Shown here: in pieces, positions 34,923 to 44,820 of the stretch
Position numbering within the stretch: position 1 is the stretch's first letter
How the letters are laid out: every line of letters begins with the position of its first letter
NCBI GenBank assembly: GCA_002254365.1
Contig: NIUT01000209.1
Span: forward strand, 1-51,217
Direction: 5' to 3'
DNA: 51,217 nt
Source of the DNA: Nitrospira sp. UW-LDO-01
GTDB taxonomy: Bacteria; Nitrospirota; Nitrospiria; Nitrospirales; Nitrospiraceae
Position numbers and translations under genes: made by a program
Notes under the pieces: generated by a model
What the model was told of the DNA's origin: nothing
The model's database searches: none
Seen by the model: the letters and a program-made list of their open reading frames with translations, nothing else

Positions 34923-37505
34923 ATGACCGTTGAAGATGTGTCAGCCAGTACTGATCCGTATCGACTTCCACGCCACGTGATTCCAACTCGATATGAGTTG
35001 CGGCTTGAGCCGGACCTCGCGGCAGCCACATTTCTGGGCCATGAGACCATCGCCGTGATGGTCTCACAGGCGACAAAGGCGATTCTGTTGAATGCCGTGG
35101 ATCTGGTCATTGAATCGGCTGAGGTAGAACGACAGGATGGGTCAGCATTCAAGGCATCGATCGAGATGGAACCACAGACACAACGGGCACGGCTGACGTT
35201 CGGCGAATCGATCACGCCGGGGGACTGGCAGGTGCATCTCACGTTTCACGGTAAGTTGAATGACAAGCTTCGTGGGTTCTATCGCAGTACGTACAAAGAT
35301 GCGTCCGGAACGACGCAGACGCTGGCTGCGACTCAGTTTGAAGCGACCGATGCGCGGCGAGCGTTTCCCTGCTGGGATGAGCCGGCTTTTAAGGCCGTCT
35401 TTGCGACCACCCTGGTCATTGATCCACAGCTCACGGCGGTCTCAAACACTTCTGTGATCTCAGAGACCACCGAGAACAACAAAAAGGTTCTACGCTTTGC
35501 CGAGACCATTAAGATGTCGACATACCTTGTGGCCTTCGTGCTAGGTCGGATCGAGGCGACACCACCACGCTTTGTTGGAAAGACACCGTTGCGACTCTGG
35601 ACCGTACCGGGCAAGCAGCCTCTCACGCCATTTGGGCACGACATTGCGGTCGCCTCGCTCGCATTTTTTGAGGACTACTACGGCGTTCCCTATCCCGGCG
35701 ACAAGTTGGATCTCTTAGCCATTCCAGACTTTGCGTCCGGCGCCATGGAGAATCTTGGAGCCATCACGTTTCGTGAGACCGCGCTCCTCGTCGACCAACG
35801 GACAGGTACGCATGCCGAACTGGAACGTATCGCTGACGTTGTGGCCCATGAGAACGCCCACATGTGGTTCGGCGATTTGGTCACCATGTCCTGGTGGAAC
35901 GGCCTGTGGCTCAATGAAGCCTTTGCCACGTTCATGGAGATGTTGGCTGTCGATGCCTGGAAACCGGCGTGGAAACGGTGGGAGTCGTTTGCGGTGGCAC
36001 GAGCAGCGGCGTTTTCCGTCGATGGGCTCGTGAGTACGAGACCAATCGAATATCCCGTACACGCGCCGAAGGATGCGGACGCAATGTTCGATATCCTGAC
36101 CTATGAAAAGGGAGCGTCGGTCCTTCGCATGTTGGAGCAGCATATCGGCCCGACTGTTTTTCGAGACGGGGTGCGACAGTATCTTCGCGCCCATGCCTAT
36201 GGAAATGCCGATACCAAGGATCTCTGGACCGCGCTCGGTGCAGTCGCGCAGCAGCCCGTTCCCGAACTGATGGACGGCTGGATCTTTCAGCCCGGGTTCC
36301 CATTAATCACGGCGGAAGTGCAGGGGAATCAGCTGAGGCTCTCGCAACGACGATTCACCTATATCACGGAGGCTTCAACCGCAGGCCAGCTCTGGCACAT
36401 TCCGGTTCGGATTCGTCTCAGCATCGGAGGTCGTACGGAACACCGCAAACTGTTGCTGACGGAACGGGAAACGAATATCAACCTACCGGTTGGCGTCACC
36501 TCCATTCTTGTCAACGAAGGAGGACATGGGTTTTATCGTGTCCGCTATCAGGGAATGCTCCTGCAGCAACTTCTCGATCAAGGGCTTGAACGTCTGGCTG
36601 CCATTGAACGGTTCATTCTCGTCAGCGATGCATGGGCTACGACGGTGGCGGGAATCATGCCGCTTGTGGACTATCTCCAGCTCATCGCACATTTCAAGAG
36701 CGAACGGGACAAGAACGTCTGGGCCGTATTGCTGGAGTCGTTCTCATTTTTGAACCGGATTATCTCACCGGAAGATCGGTCGGCGCTGGAGACCTTCGTG
36801 CGCAGCAGTGTAGGACCGGCAGTCGACGAATTAGGATGGGAGCCAAAGCCAGGCGAATCAGATCTCATCCGGCAATTACGCGGGGATCTCCTTAGTACAC
36901 TCGGTCGGCTTGGTAATGATCCCGAGATACAGCGGCATGCAGCGGAGCGGTATCAGCAATACCAGAAGGATCCAGCAATCATTGATGTGAACATCGTTCC
37001 GGCCCTGGTAGCCATCTTGGCCTATACAGGAGATGAAGCTCGTTACAACGAATTCTCCGAACGGTACCGTAGCGCGCAGACTCCCCAAGAAGAACGGCGA
37101 TACCTCTTCGCGCTCGCGGCATTCCATCCCAAGGAGCTTGTTGGGCGCACATTAGCCCGGACTATTAACGGCGAGATCCGTACGCAAGACGCTCCCTTCA
37201 TCGTGGGGTCGTTAATGGCCAACGTGTACGGACGCGAACAGGCCTGGGGATTTGTGAAAGCGAACTGGGATCAGATGGACAAGCTGTTTCCAAAGCAAGG
37301 GCTCCGGCGCATGTGCGGGGGCATCGTGAGTTTGGCGACACCGGAACTTGAGAGGGATGTACGCCAGTTCTTTATCGATCGTAAGATCGATCTAGGAGGG
37401 AAAACGCTGGAGCAATACTTGGAGCAACTTTGTGTCGCCGTGTCGTTCCGAGAACGAGAAAGAACTACTCTTCACACGACACTACCCAACGCGTTGAAGG
37501 ACTAG
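34923..37505 (+). CDS. M1-family zinc aminopeptidase
   Basis: This zinc aminopeptidase of the PepN/M1 family has about 860 residues from ATG 34923. The exopeptidase loop is FASGAMENLGAITFRE and the zinc site is VVAHENAHMWFGDLVTMSWW followed by NEAFATFME (HExxH-18-E). A beta-sandwich N-terminal domain precedes it and a long helical ERAP1-like C-terminal domain follows. The start is debatable. ATG 34923 has aaggtgacgag upstream and gives a cytosolic enzyme. ATG 34767, inside rpiA, would add a signal with a twin-arginine-like LSRRDLLCRIG motif. Confidence 0.92.
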   Translation: MTVEDVSASTDPYRLPRHVIPTRYELRLEPDLAAATFLGHETIAVMVSQATKAILLNAVDLVIESAEVERQDGSAFKASIEMEPQTQRARLTFGESITPGDWQVHLTFHGKLNDKLRGFYRSTYKDASGTTQTLAATQFEATDARRAFPCWDEPAFKAVFATTLVIDPQLTAVSNTSVISETTENNKKVLRFAETIKMSTYLVAFVLGRIEATPPRFVGKTPLRLWTVPGKQPLTPFGHDIAVASLAFFEDYYGVPYPGDKLDLLAIPDFASGAMENLGAITFRETALLVDQRTGTHAELERIADVVAHENAHMWFGDLVTMSWWNGLWLNEAFATFMEMLAVDAWKPAWKRWESFAVARAAAFSVDGLVSTRPIEYPVHAPKDADAMFDILTYEKGASVLRMLEQHIGPTVFRDGVRQYLRAHAYGNADTKDLWTALGAVAQQPVPELMDGWIFQPGFPLITAEVQGNQLRLSQRRFTYITEASTAGQLWHIPVRIRLSIGGRTEHRKLLLTERETNINLPVGVTSILVNEGGHGFYRVRYQGMLLQQLLDQGLERLAAIERFILVSDAWATTVAGIMPLVDYLQLIAHFKSERDKNVWAVLLESFSFLNRIISPEDRSALETFVRSSVGPAVDELGWEPKPGESDLIRQLRGDLLSTLGRLGNDPEIQRHAAERYQQYQKDPAIIDVNIVPALVAILAYTGDEARYNEFSERYRSAQTPQEERRYLFALAAFHPKELVGRTLARTINGEIRTQDAPFIVGSLMANVYGREQAWGFVKANWDQMDKLFPKQGLRRMCGGIVSLATPELERDVRQFFIDRKIDLGGKTLEQYLEQLCVAVSFRERERTTLHTTLPNALKD

Positions 37506-38084
37506 ACCTCAAGGCATAGAAGCAGAGCTACCTGCTTCGAAATGGGGGTGGCCTGTGCATGTCTGTATGCTGCAATTGGCCACTATATTCAAAGAGTCGA
37601 TAGCTTGCAGGCTGTCACATGACGTCAGGATACTTGAGTTGGAGGCGTAGGGAAGTCTATTTGGACGACCACGAGTCAGATGGATCCTGGCGGACTGCAA
37701 CAGCCCAAAAATCCAAGAGCTTCTGAGCTCACTGTCTTTGAAGGATTCGGCTGGTTGCGAATGTATTGGCCATACAAATCCGAAACGGTCAGCCATACAC
37801 CTTGTTGTTTACTTGCTGAAACAATCGAGAGTGATCTGTTATGGGCGATGAGATCAGAGTCCGGGGTATACGCAATGATACCGCCCGGATGCCGGTAGAG
37901 AAATATCCTGGGAGTATCTGATCATAGTGTCTAGCGAACAAGACTACTGATTCCATCATCCCAGACGTATCACACCCTCAGTATGGACGAGAGCCGCCTT
38001 GAGTGATATCGAGGAAGTACCAGTGGCTTTCCCGCTGATGAAGCAGGACGGGAGATATTCAAGCAGGCGGTTCTATTGCCAGAG
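37506..38084. other. Convergent intergenic region, no gene recognised
   Basis: There are 579 bases between the aminopeptidase and the ABC permease stop codons. A small hairpin (gaagcag / ctgcttc, 37519-37538) right after the aminopeptidase may be a weak terminator without a T-tract. The ORFs here are short and have no credible motifs. No inverted-repeat element is visible. Confidence 0.4.
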
Positions 38085-40754
38085 TTACTCATGCCGTAGC
38101 ACGGCCAGGGGAGGTTGTCCCAGGATCCGGTAGGTACTGAAAAAACCCACAAGCACGGTTAATATGACAGTAGCCGCGCAGCCCGATGCCAGAACGGTTG
38201 GGTGAAGGCTCCAGGAAAGATCGAACACCGTCTCAAGGACTGCCCAGGAGAGCACACTCGCTAGCACAGTCCCTAACAGCCCGCCCAATGCACCAAGTAG
38301 AGCGTATTCGACCGCAAACGACTGGGCAATCACCATTCGAGTTGCTCCCAAGGCTTTGAGAATGACCGACTCATACAATCGCCGATAACGAGTCGCAGCC
38401 AATGCTGCTGCCATCACAAAGCAACCGGACAGGACACAAAACAGGGCCACTGCACGAATGGCTAAAGAGAGTCGGTCGAGCACCCGCGCGAAGCTCTCGA
38501 GCATGTCGCCCATGTTGATAGCCGTTACATTCGGAAAGGCCGTGACCACCGCCTGTTGTACGACTACTTCTTCGGATGGCGAGACGCGAACTGTGGCCAC
38601 ATAGGTATGCGGGGCTCCATCAAGGGATCCAGGGGAAAAGATCATGTAGAAATTTGTCGAGAAGTTTCCCCACTCCACCTTGCGAATGCTCCCGATCTCT
38701 CCCATCACGAAGACCCCTTGGATATCCACCTCTATTGTATCCCCAATGTTGAGGCCGAGCTGCGTGGCTGCCTCCTCTTCAATCGAAATGAGTGGTGTCG
38801 TGAAGGCCTGGCCAGGTTTCCACCACTCGCCCGCAACAACCTGGTTATCTTTTGGAAGCTCCTGTAGAAACGTCAGGACATACTCGCGAGTCAGGTACCA
38901 TTTTTTTCGTTGTTCCTTCTTCGCCTCCGATTTCTCCTTCTGCTCTTCAGCGTCGGATAATGCTTCAAGCTTGATGGGTCGGCCATTAATTGCGGCGAGT
39001 CGGGATCGAACCAATGGCGTTAATCGAGGAGTTGGGTCGTTGGTCCGTTGATGCAACAGACGAACAAACTCTTCGGTCTGATCAGGCTGGATATCGATGA
39101 AAAAGAATGTGGGTGCATCGCTCGGTCGGTTCTCGCCGACTTGCGCAAGGAGCGACCGTTCGACCAGTGACACAGTCGTCACAACCATCACACCGATGCC
39201 GATGGCAATGGTGATGCTCACCGCTTGACTTCCAGGCCGCAGTACGTTGCCTAACGCTTGGCGAAAGATAAGCAGATCTGGTCTTGGCCATCTTGTGAGG
39301 ACGCGAAGCAGGGCGCGGGCCGCGAGCCCCAACAGCACAACAGCTCCGGCAAAGGCTGCGATGAAGAGTGCTCCCACTCGCCAGGATCCGGCTTGCCACA
39401 CTGACAAGAGCGCCAGGCCCAGCCCGATCCCGATCGACGTGATGCCTTTCCCTTGATCGATCTTTCGCCAGGTCTTCCACCATGGCTGCAGGTTCTGACT
39501 GGTCGGAGGAACCATGGGGACGATCTCTCGCCGAAAAATCCGAGCCGGCTTCACTTCACGAATGGTTAACAGAGGCCACAGGGTGAAGAGCAGTGTGGAT
39601 AACAGGCCCAAGGCCAATCCCTTCACCAGGGGTATAAGCGAAATGCTCAATCCCCCTTCGGTGAATCCCAGTTGGTCCAAGAGATCCGACGCCATCAAAG
39701 CTGCGATCATCCATGGAAGCGCTTGCTGGAGTAAGACTCCGACGACCAGACCGATCAGACTACCGGCGAGTCCGAGCATCATGGCTTGAAGGGCATAGGT
39801 GCGGATAATTGTCGGAGAATCAGCTCCGATCGTTTTGAGGATGGCAATGGTCGTCAGCTTTTCACGCACAAAGGCATGCACAGAGGTCGCTACGCCCAAT
39901 CCGCCGATGAACAATGCGGTCAACCCAATCAGACCAAGATAGCGGGTCAGCTGGTCCAAGAATTGTTTTAGTTGCGGTTGGGCGTCCTTATAGCCCGACA
40001 CGCGGGCGGCATCCAATTCCAGACGTCCACGTAGCTCATAGAGCAGCGGATCGGCGGGAAGGTTGGGCGGTATTTTCAGCAAATACCGCTCGCGTATGCG
40101 ACTGCCCACCTTCACCAGCTCAGCTGCATGAAGACCTTCTCGAGACATCAACAACCGGGGGCCGAGACTGAAGGCGTTGGCCATACGATCCGGTTCAGTT
40201 CTGACCACCCCAGTGATACCGAAAAGGCCCTGACCGATTTTGAGGCATTCTCCTATCCGGAGCCCCATCTTGATCAAAAGCGATTCCTGGACAACCACGC
40301 CAAAAGTGGGACGACCATGACATCGACCGGCCTGTTGATCGAGAAGCTCCGCGAGGTTGCTATGGGGTTCCAAGCGAATCGTGCCATAGAGCGGATATTC
40401 TGGTTCCACGGCCTTGAGTTCCACAATTTGTGTCGGCTGCCCGCTTGCGGAGGAATCGCTCTTGGCCGCCATCGCGATCAGCTCACTCACATGCGTGAGC
40501 GATATCCCGCGTGGACTCAATGAGTCCAAGATCGCCTGCCCTTGGGGGCTGATGGTGCGAGACAGTCGGATTTCAAGATCGCCGCCCAAGAGACTCCGTG
40601 CTTCCTTGTTCACGGTCTTTTCCACTTCCGCTCCAAAGAGCGACACTCCGGTCAACGCACCGACGCCAATGGCGATACAGACTAAGAAATAGACGAAGTG
40701 TCGCCACGCCGAGCGCGTCTCACGCCATGCCATGGTGAACGTGAAGGGAGTCAT
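38085..40754 (-). CDS. ABC transporter permease, YbbP/FtsX (MacB-like) type
   Basis: This 889-residue membrane protein has the double-FtsX layout: an N-terminal helix (FVYFLVCIAIGVGALTGVSLF), a periplasmic domain, a first helix bundle (TRYLGLIGLTALFIGGLGVA), a second periplasmic domain, and a C-terminal bundle (ALGATRMVIAQSFAVEYALLG). Proteins of this type, paired with YbbA, act as mechanotransmission or lipid/lipoprotein-linked exporters rather than classical pumps. A charged stretch (EEQKEKSEAKKEQRKK) lies in the second loop. It starts within the end of the ATPase gene as ATGA. Confidence 0.9.
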   Translation of the reverse strand: MTPFTFTMAWRETRSAWRHFVYFLVCIAIGVGALTGVSLFGAEVEKTVNKEARSLLGGDLEIRLSRTISPQGQAILDSLSPRGISLTHVSELIAMAAKSDSSASGQPTQIVELKAVEPEYPLYGTIRLEPHSNLAELLDQQAGRCHGRPTFGVVVQESLLIKMGLRIGECLKIGQGLFGITGVVRTEPDRMANAFSLGPRLLMSREGLHAAELVKVGSRIRERYLLKIPPNLPADPLLYELRGRLELDAARVSGYKDAQPQLKQFLDQLTRYLGLIGLTALFIGGLGVATSVHAFVREKLTTIAILKTIGADSPTIIRTYALQAMMLGLAGSLIGLVVGVLLQQALPWMIAALMASDLLDQLGFTEGGLSISLIPLVKGLALGLLSTLLFTLWPLLTIREVKPARIFRREIVPMVPPTSQNLQPWWKTWRKIDQGKGITSIGIGLGLALLSVWQAGSWRVGALFIAAFAGAVVLLGLAARALLRVLTRWPRPDLLIFRQALGNVLRPGSQAVSITIAIGIGVMVVTTVSLVERSLLAQVGENRPSDAPTFFFIDIQPDQTEEFVRLLHQRTNDPTPRLTPLVRSRLAAINGRPIKLEALSDAEEQKEKSEAKKEQRKKWYLTREYVLTFLQELPKDNQVVAGEWWKPGQAFTTPLISIEEEAATQLGLNIGDTIEVDIQGVFVMGEIGSIRKVEWGNFSTNFYMIFSPGSLDGAPHTYVATVRVSPSEEVVVQQAVVTAFPNVTAINMGDMLESFARVLDRLSLAIRAVALFCVLSGCFVMAAALAATRYRRLYESVILKALGATRMVIAQSFAVEYALLGALGGLLGTVLASVLSWAVLETVFDLSWSLHPTVLASGCAATVILTVLVGFFSTYRILGQPPLAVLRHE

Positions 40755-41506
40755 GAGCGGAATCTTGAGGGGAGCACAGAAGTTGGATGTTCGACCAATG
40801 CATCGGGAGCAATCCCGTCGGTGATCTCCACAGGCGAGGGCTGGGTATCGGACTCAACCCGTCCATCGCGAAGAGACAGCACCCGTTGCATCAATGCTGC
40901 GAGTGCGACATCGTGGGTCACGAGGACCAAGGTGGTCCCATGATCGCGGTGCAATGACAGCAGCAACTCCACGACCTGTGCCCCGGTGGCACTGTCAAGA
41001 TTACCCGTCGGCTCATCGGCCAGGAGGATCGGTGGTCGACAGGCAAAAGCCCGTGCGACTGCGACACGCTGCTGTTCTCCCCCCGACAACTGGACGGGAT
41101 AGTGCCCCATCCGGTCGGACAATCCGACGGCGGAGAGTAGCTCTGCTGCCCGATCCCCGGCTCGCTTCTCCCCGCTCAACTCTAAGGGAACCCCGACATT
41201 CTCAATGGCCGTGAGGGTAGGGATCAGGTGAAACGATTGGAAGATGTACCCAATTTTTTCCCGCCGAAATTGCGCCATTCGGCTTTCGGTCATGGTCGTG
41301 ATATCGGTCCTATCCAGAATAATCGAACCGGATGTTGGGTGGTCGAGCCCGGCCATCAGGCCCAATAGCGTTGACTTCCCACTTCCGGACGGCCCCACGA
41401 TAGCCACCGACTGTTGAGCTGGAATGGTAAAACTGATGCGATCGAGAATCGTGACCGCCTGTCCCGCAGCGACTAAGACCATTGAAACCTGTTGCACTGA
41501 AATCAT
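40751..41506 (-). CDS. ABC transporter ATP-binding protein, YbbA type
   Basis: This 251-residue ATPase has all ABC motifs: Walker [19 protein letters not shown] loop [10 protein letters not shown], signature [15 protein letters not shown], Walker [11 protein letters not shown] and H-loop VLVTHD. It belongs to the MacB/LolD/YbbA group. It is coupled to the large permease by a four-base overlap and divergent from a TesA-like esterase, matching the ybbA-ybbP/tesA neighbourhood known from proteobacteria. Confidence 0.95.
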   Translation of the reverse strand: MISVQQVSMVLVAAGQAVTILDRISFTIPAQQSVAIVGPSGSGKSTLLGLMAGLDHPTSGSIILDRTDITTMTESRMAQFRREKIGYIFQSFHLIPTLTAIENVGVPLELSGEKRAGDRAAELLSAVGLSDRMGHYPVQLSGGEQQRVAVARAFACRPPILLADEPTGNLDSATGAQVVELLLSLHRDHGTTLVLVTHDVALAALMQRVLSLRDGRVESDTQPSPVEITDGIAPDALVEHPTSVLPSRFRS

Positions 41507-41589
41507 GCAGCCTTGTGTTTCTTCAGAGGAGAGAACCCTCGGAGTGATAGTATACTGTCTGGGATGTAGGTGCGAGTGATGAGTACGTT

Positions 41590-42276
41590 ATGTTGCTCCG
41601 TAGAACTCTTGTTCTAATCGTGTTCGCCCTTGCCACAGTGTCCTGGTACCTTACACCAGCAAGGGCTTCTTCCTCTACGCTGGATACCAGACCGAGGATC
41701 GTGGCCTTTGGAGACAGTCTGACTGCGGGACTTGGGGTATCAGCTGAGGAGTCATACCCGGCCCAATTACAACGACGGCTCGATGTACTCGGGTACACGT
41801 ATCGGGTCATCAATGCCGGGGTGAGTGGTGACACGACCGCCGGAGGCCTGCGACGTGTGTCGTGGATCCTCACGAACAAACCGGACCTCGTCATTCTTGA
41901 ATTGGGTGCGAACGATGGACTCAGAGGACTCAGCGTCGACCAAACGCAGCACAACCTTCGCGAGATAATTCAACGGTTGCGAGGGGCTGGTGTAGGGATC
42001 GTATTGGCCGGGATGAAATTGCCACCGAATTATGGTCAGGACTACACGATGAGATTCGAAGCCATGTATCGGACTGTGGCAAGAGAACAGCAGGTGCCCT
42101 TCATCCCCTTTTTTCTTGAAGGGGTTGGCGGGAGCTCTTCACTGAATCAGGCTGACGGTATTCACCCGACCGGCGAGGGGTACAAGGTCGTCGTGGAGAA
42201 TCTACTCAAGACCCTCATACCAATATTAAACGAAAAACCACAGAAGCTCAGCTTCTTACTCAACAGGGTTGAGTAA
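41590..42276 (+). CDS. TesA-like GDSL/SGNH esterase (arylesterase), exported
   Basis: This 228-residue protein has a signal peptide (LVLIVFALATVSWYLTPARA) followed by an SGNH hydrolase. Block I is IVAFGDSLTAGLGV, block II GVSGDTTAGG, block III ELGANDGL and block V DGIHPTGEGY, giving the Ser, Gly, Asn, His set. It hydrolyses acyl or aryl esters in the periplasm, like multifunctional TesA. It is divergent from the YbbA/YbbP genes. Its stop codon lies within a strong hairpin. Confidence 0.93.
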   Translation: MLLRRTLVLIVFALATVSWYLTPARASSSTLDTRPRIVAFGDSLTAGLGVSAEESYPAQLQRRLDVLGYTYRVINAGVSGDTTAGGLRRVSWILTNKPDLVILELGANDGLRGLSVDQTQHNLREIIQRLRGAGVGIVLAGMKLPPNYGQDYTMRFEAMYRTVAREQQVPFIPFFLEGVGGSSSLNQADGIHPTGEGYKVVVENLLKTLIPILNEKPQKLSFLLNRVE

Positions 42277-42282
42277 GAAGCT
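42250..42282. terminator. Strong 15-bp hairpin overlapping the tesA-like stop codon
   Basis: agcttcttactcaac (42250-42264) and gttgagtaagaagct (42268-42282) are perfect reverse complements around a three-base loop. The stop TAA (42274-42276) is in the right arm. No T-tract follows on either strand. It may end transcription for the convergent genes or protect the mRNA 3' end. Confidence 0.6.
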
Positions 42283-42348
42283 GTTCGTCCAGCTCTCAAG
42301 CAGCACAAGAATAGCAGACCCTACGGTGGATCCCCAAACCGTGAGGGC

Positions 42349-42531
42349 TTAGGACTTCTTAAAAAACGTGTCGTAGACGCCGTAAATGAGAACGATCGCG
42401 ATCAGGGTGTAATACAGGCCGGTGACCCCGCTATAATCCGGAGGCCCTTCCGACACATTTGCCATCGCTGGCAATGCTTGGACCAGTAAGGCCCCGGTGA
42501 AGAGTCCGGCTCGTGAAAATAACTGCATCAT
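42349..42531 (-). CDS. Small membrane protein with signal peptide
   Basis: This 60-residue product starts at ATG 42531, preceded by agaagggggaag. It has a signal-like N-terminus (LFTGALLVQALPAMA), a short periplasmic stretch (NVSEGPPDYSGVTG) and one C-terminal helix (LYYTLIAIVLIYGVYDTFF) ending KKS. It is probably a single-pass inner-membrane protein, possibly a subunit of a larger complex. No family recognised. The track start at 42588 lies before the ribosome site. Confidence 0.65.
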   Translation of the reverse strand: MMQLFSRAGLFTGALLVQALPAMANVSEGPPDYSGVTGLYYTLIAIVLIYGVYDTFFKKS

Positions 42532-42652
42532 CTTCTTCCCCCTTCTAAATCCACAGAAGACAAAAAGTGGCCACATTTTACTGGACATCGACCGGATGGT
42601 GCAAGGGGCAGCACCGGATGGGGAGAAAGGCAGGGAGAGGAAGAAAAACCCG

Positions 42653-43555
42653 TTATGGTTGAGGAGTTGTCTTGGCTACGGCCTGAAGTTCCTCGGCGAC
42701 TTCCTTGAAGGACGTTGCCACCTTGTCAAAGTGGGACCCTTTCTCTAGAATTTCACGGGCTGCCATACGAATCTGCTCATCGTATTGTGCTACCTCGTTC
42801 GTCAATTCTCCGAGCTTCGTGAGGCTGGCCCGGTAGGTGATGACTTCACGCTCAAGATCTCGTGTGGTCGTCTGGGCAGTTTTGAGTTCTGCCACGGAGG
42901 CCTGGAGCTGTTGCGTGAGACGTCCGGCGTAAGCTTTACGATCTCGCAGTTCTGCCTCTAAAGTCGCTAACACCTCCTCTGTTTCCCGGCGCCGATCCTC
43001 TAGGCTCTTGATCGCGAGGATCCATGCGGAAACCTCTCCAGCTTCGATGACGGGAGAGGGAGGCAGCGGCTGTTCTTTTTCAATGGCCTTCATCGCTGGC
43101 TGCAACCATTCAACAAATTTCAGGATCTCACTTAGTTTAATATCGGCCACGGACGACTGCAAGGTCAAAGGTGAGGGTCTGTGAGCATGGTTGGTCTGTG
43201 GCCGGGATGGGGATTCCTTCTGGATGCCCGATGTAGAGGACGCTTGGGGAGTGCTCCATCGATGGTACTCCAGTAAGACAGCGATAGAGTGGCGACACAA
43301 GGGCTCTTCTGGTACGGAGCAGGAGCATGCTGAAAAGAGGTATCCGTCCTTTAGATTGACGCGTTGCTCGTAGAGACCGGCGTTACCGATTACGGTTGAC
43401 GAAATCTGAGAGTCGCTTGCTTCGGCAATGCGGACCCTCTTCTCCGTCACGTATTGGCAGGCGACGTGGTAGGCAGCAGCCTCCGAGACCGCCTGAATCA
43501 TTTGTGGAACCAACAGATTGAGTTGTTCAGCACTACAGGGAATTTTGTTTGTCAT
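42653..43555 (-). CDS. SWIM zinc-finger protein with C-terminal coiled coil
   Basis: This 300-residue protein starts at ATG 43555 after aaggact. Residues about 75-100 carry FSACSCSVPEEPLCRHSIAVLLEY, a SWIM-type CxCx(n)CxH zinc motif known in DNA-binding and protein-interaction roles. After a Pro/Ser-rich linker comes a long coiled coil (SLEDRRRETEEVLATLEAEL, then RDLEREVITYRASLTKLGEL). It lacks the SNF2 helicase domain that bacterial SWIM proteins often accompany. It stands alone. Function unknown. Confidence 0.75.
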   Translation of the reverse strand: MTNKIPCSAEQLNLLVPQMIQAVSEAAAYHVACQYVTEKRVRIAEASDSQISSTVIGNAGLYEQRVNLKDGYLFSACSCSVPEEPLCRHSIAVLLEYHRWSTPQASSTSGIQKESPSRPQTNHAHRPSPLTLQSSVADIKLSEILKFVEWLQPAMKAIEKEQPLPPSPVIEAGEVSAWILAIKSLEDRRRETEEVLATLEAELRDRKAYAGRLTQQLQASVAELKTAQTTTRDLEREVITYRASLTKLGELTNEVAQYDEQIRMAAREILEKGSHFDKVATSFKEVAEELQAVAKTTPQP

Positions 43556-43688
43556 GGGGTGAGTCCTTGATGCTCCTCTGAAGGCCATGATGGCGTCAGT
43601 TTGACGACCGACCTGGAGAGTGTCAATTAGTCTTTAGTATCGTACCCCCTTGCAGTAGAGGAGCGGTTGGACAGATAGGGAAATGACA

Positions 43689-44693
43689 CTATTTGCAAGG
43701 TTTGGTGGGGTTTGGTTTTCCCATCGGGGTCAACCAGATATAGTCTGCGATGGGATCGTCCAGATGGGCTTGAACGTCTTCGGCCCGGCTTGGTTCGAAT
43801 GACATCATGTAGACGGTTGTTTGCGTGACGTCGCCGGACAGTCGTCTCGCCACGCGCTTCGGGACTGGGAGACCATATTGGATGTGTCCGCCCCCTGTGT
43901 AGCTCAAGATGATGCGGCGCAACCCGTCTGCAGCACGACGGATTTCCTCCTGTCTCTGGACCAGAGTCTTGGCCATACCCTCATCACGGACCATCGACGC
44001 CTCATACATCGTTCGATAGTGTTCCTCTGTTCCGCCATGGCACCGACGCAGCTGATCGATGATTTTGGTGTGGTACGCGGGATCATCGACAATCTCTTCC
44101 TGAGACATGCCTGATGCCGCCCACTCGGGTTCGAGTTTTACCGGTTCCAGCCCAAACTTTAGGATACGGCGGATCAGTGGCTTCGGTGGATTCATGGCAC
44201 GGACAGGCAGCTGCCGCTCGCGAGCAAATGTGACGAGCGGCCCATAGTCGCTAAACTCCCCCCCCCAGTTTTGCTTCCAACGTACCTCTTCCAAAAACTC
44301 GTCCGACATCGCCTGGATGCCGGAGACATAGGAGTCTAAGGCCTCTTGACCGTCCCACCCAAACATTTCCATGCCGATGGTGGGGTAAATCCGATCTGCG
44401 AGCAGCTGGTTTAAGACTTTCAAGGCGGCGTCAATATGGTAGGGGTTGTGGTGTTCTTCGCCCAGATAGATAATCTCTGCCTGCTCCAGAGCCTTGATCC
44501 ATTCAGGAAAGGCGACAACGTGGCCTGTTCGGGTATCGATGATATGCCAGGGCTGCCATGTCACGGCTGGTTCGACTGTCGGTGAGTCAAGCGGTGGTAT
44601 AGCACCGCTTGTGGAAGCAATGAGGAACCAGAGCACGAAACTCAGAGCCAGGACAATCCCCCTACATCGACGCAGGGCTAGCCACGTACGCAT
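43689..44693 (-). CDS. ChaN-family protein (haem-binding/iron-regulated, PF04187)
   Basis: This 334-residue exported protein has a signal/anchor (IVLALSFVLWFLIASTSGA). ChaN family motifs include AEIIYLGEEHHNPYHIDA, TIGMEMFGWDGQEALD, and a C-terminal ILSYTGGGHIQYGLPVPKR. Characterised ChaN from Campylobacter binds haem at the membrane, and the family fold relates to EreA/TIKI hydrolases, so a haem or enzymatic role is possible. A strong aggag site supports the start. Confidence 0.85.
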   Translation of the reverse strand: MRTWLALRRCRGIVLALSFVLWFLIASTSGAIPPLDSPTVEPAVTWQPWHIIDTRTGHVVAFPEWIKALEQAEIIYLGEEHHNPYHIDAALKVLNQLLADRIYPTIGMEMFGWDGQEALDSYVSGIQAMSDEFLEEVRWKQNWGGEFSDYGPLVTFARERQLPVRAMNPPKPLIRRILKFGLEPVKLEPEWAASGMSQEEIVDDPAYHTKIIDQLRRCHGGTEEHYRTMYEASMVRDEGMAKTLVQRQEEIRRAADGLRRIILSYTGGGHIQYGLPVPKRVARRLSGDVTQTTVYMMSFEPSRAEDVQAHLDDPIADYIWLTPMGKPNPTKPCK

Positions 44694-44820
44694 AGGGCAC
44701 TCCTACCATACTGCGGCTCAGACGAACAAGCTGTCTTGACGGCAAAGTCGGTGGCCCACTATGCTGGTCCATCGGAAGAGATGTGTGCGTTCTCACCGTC
44801 AACGACCTGTTGCCTTCCCC

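Noticed and set aside
36483-37127. Minus-strand ORFs within the aminopeptidase
   Set aside because: Antisense to a complete M1 peptidase domain.
37509-37796. 95-residue minus-strand ORF in the convergent gap
   Set aside because: No start signal, no recognisable motif and unlikely composition.
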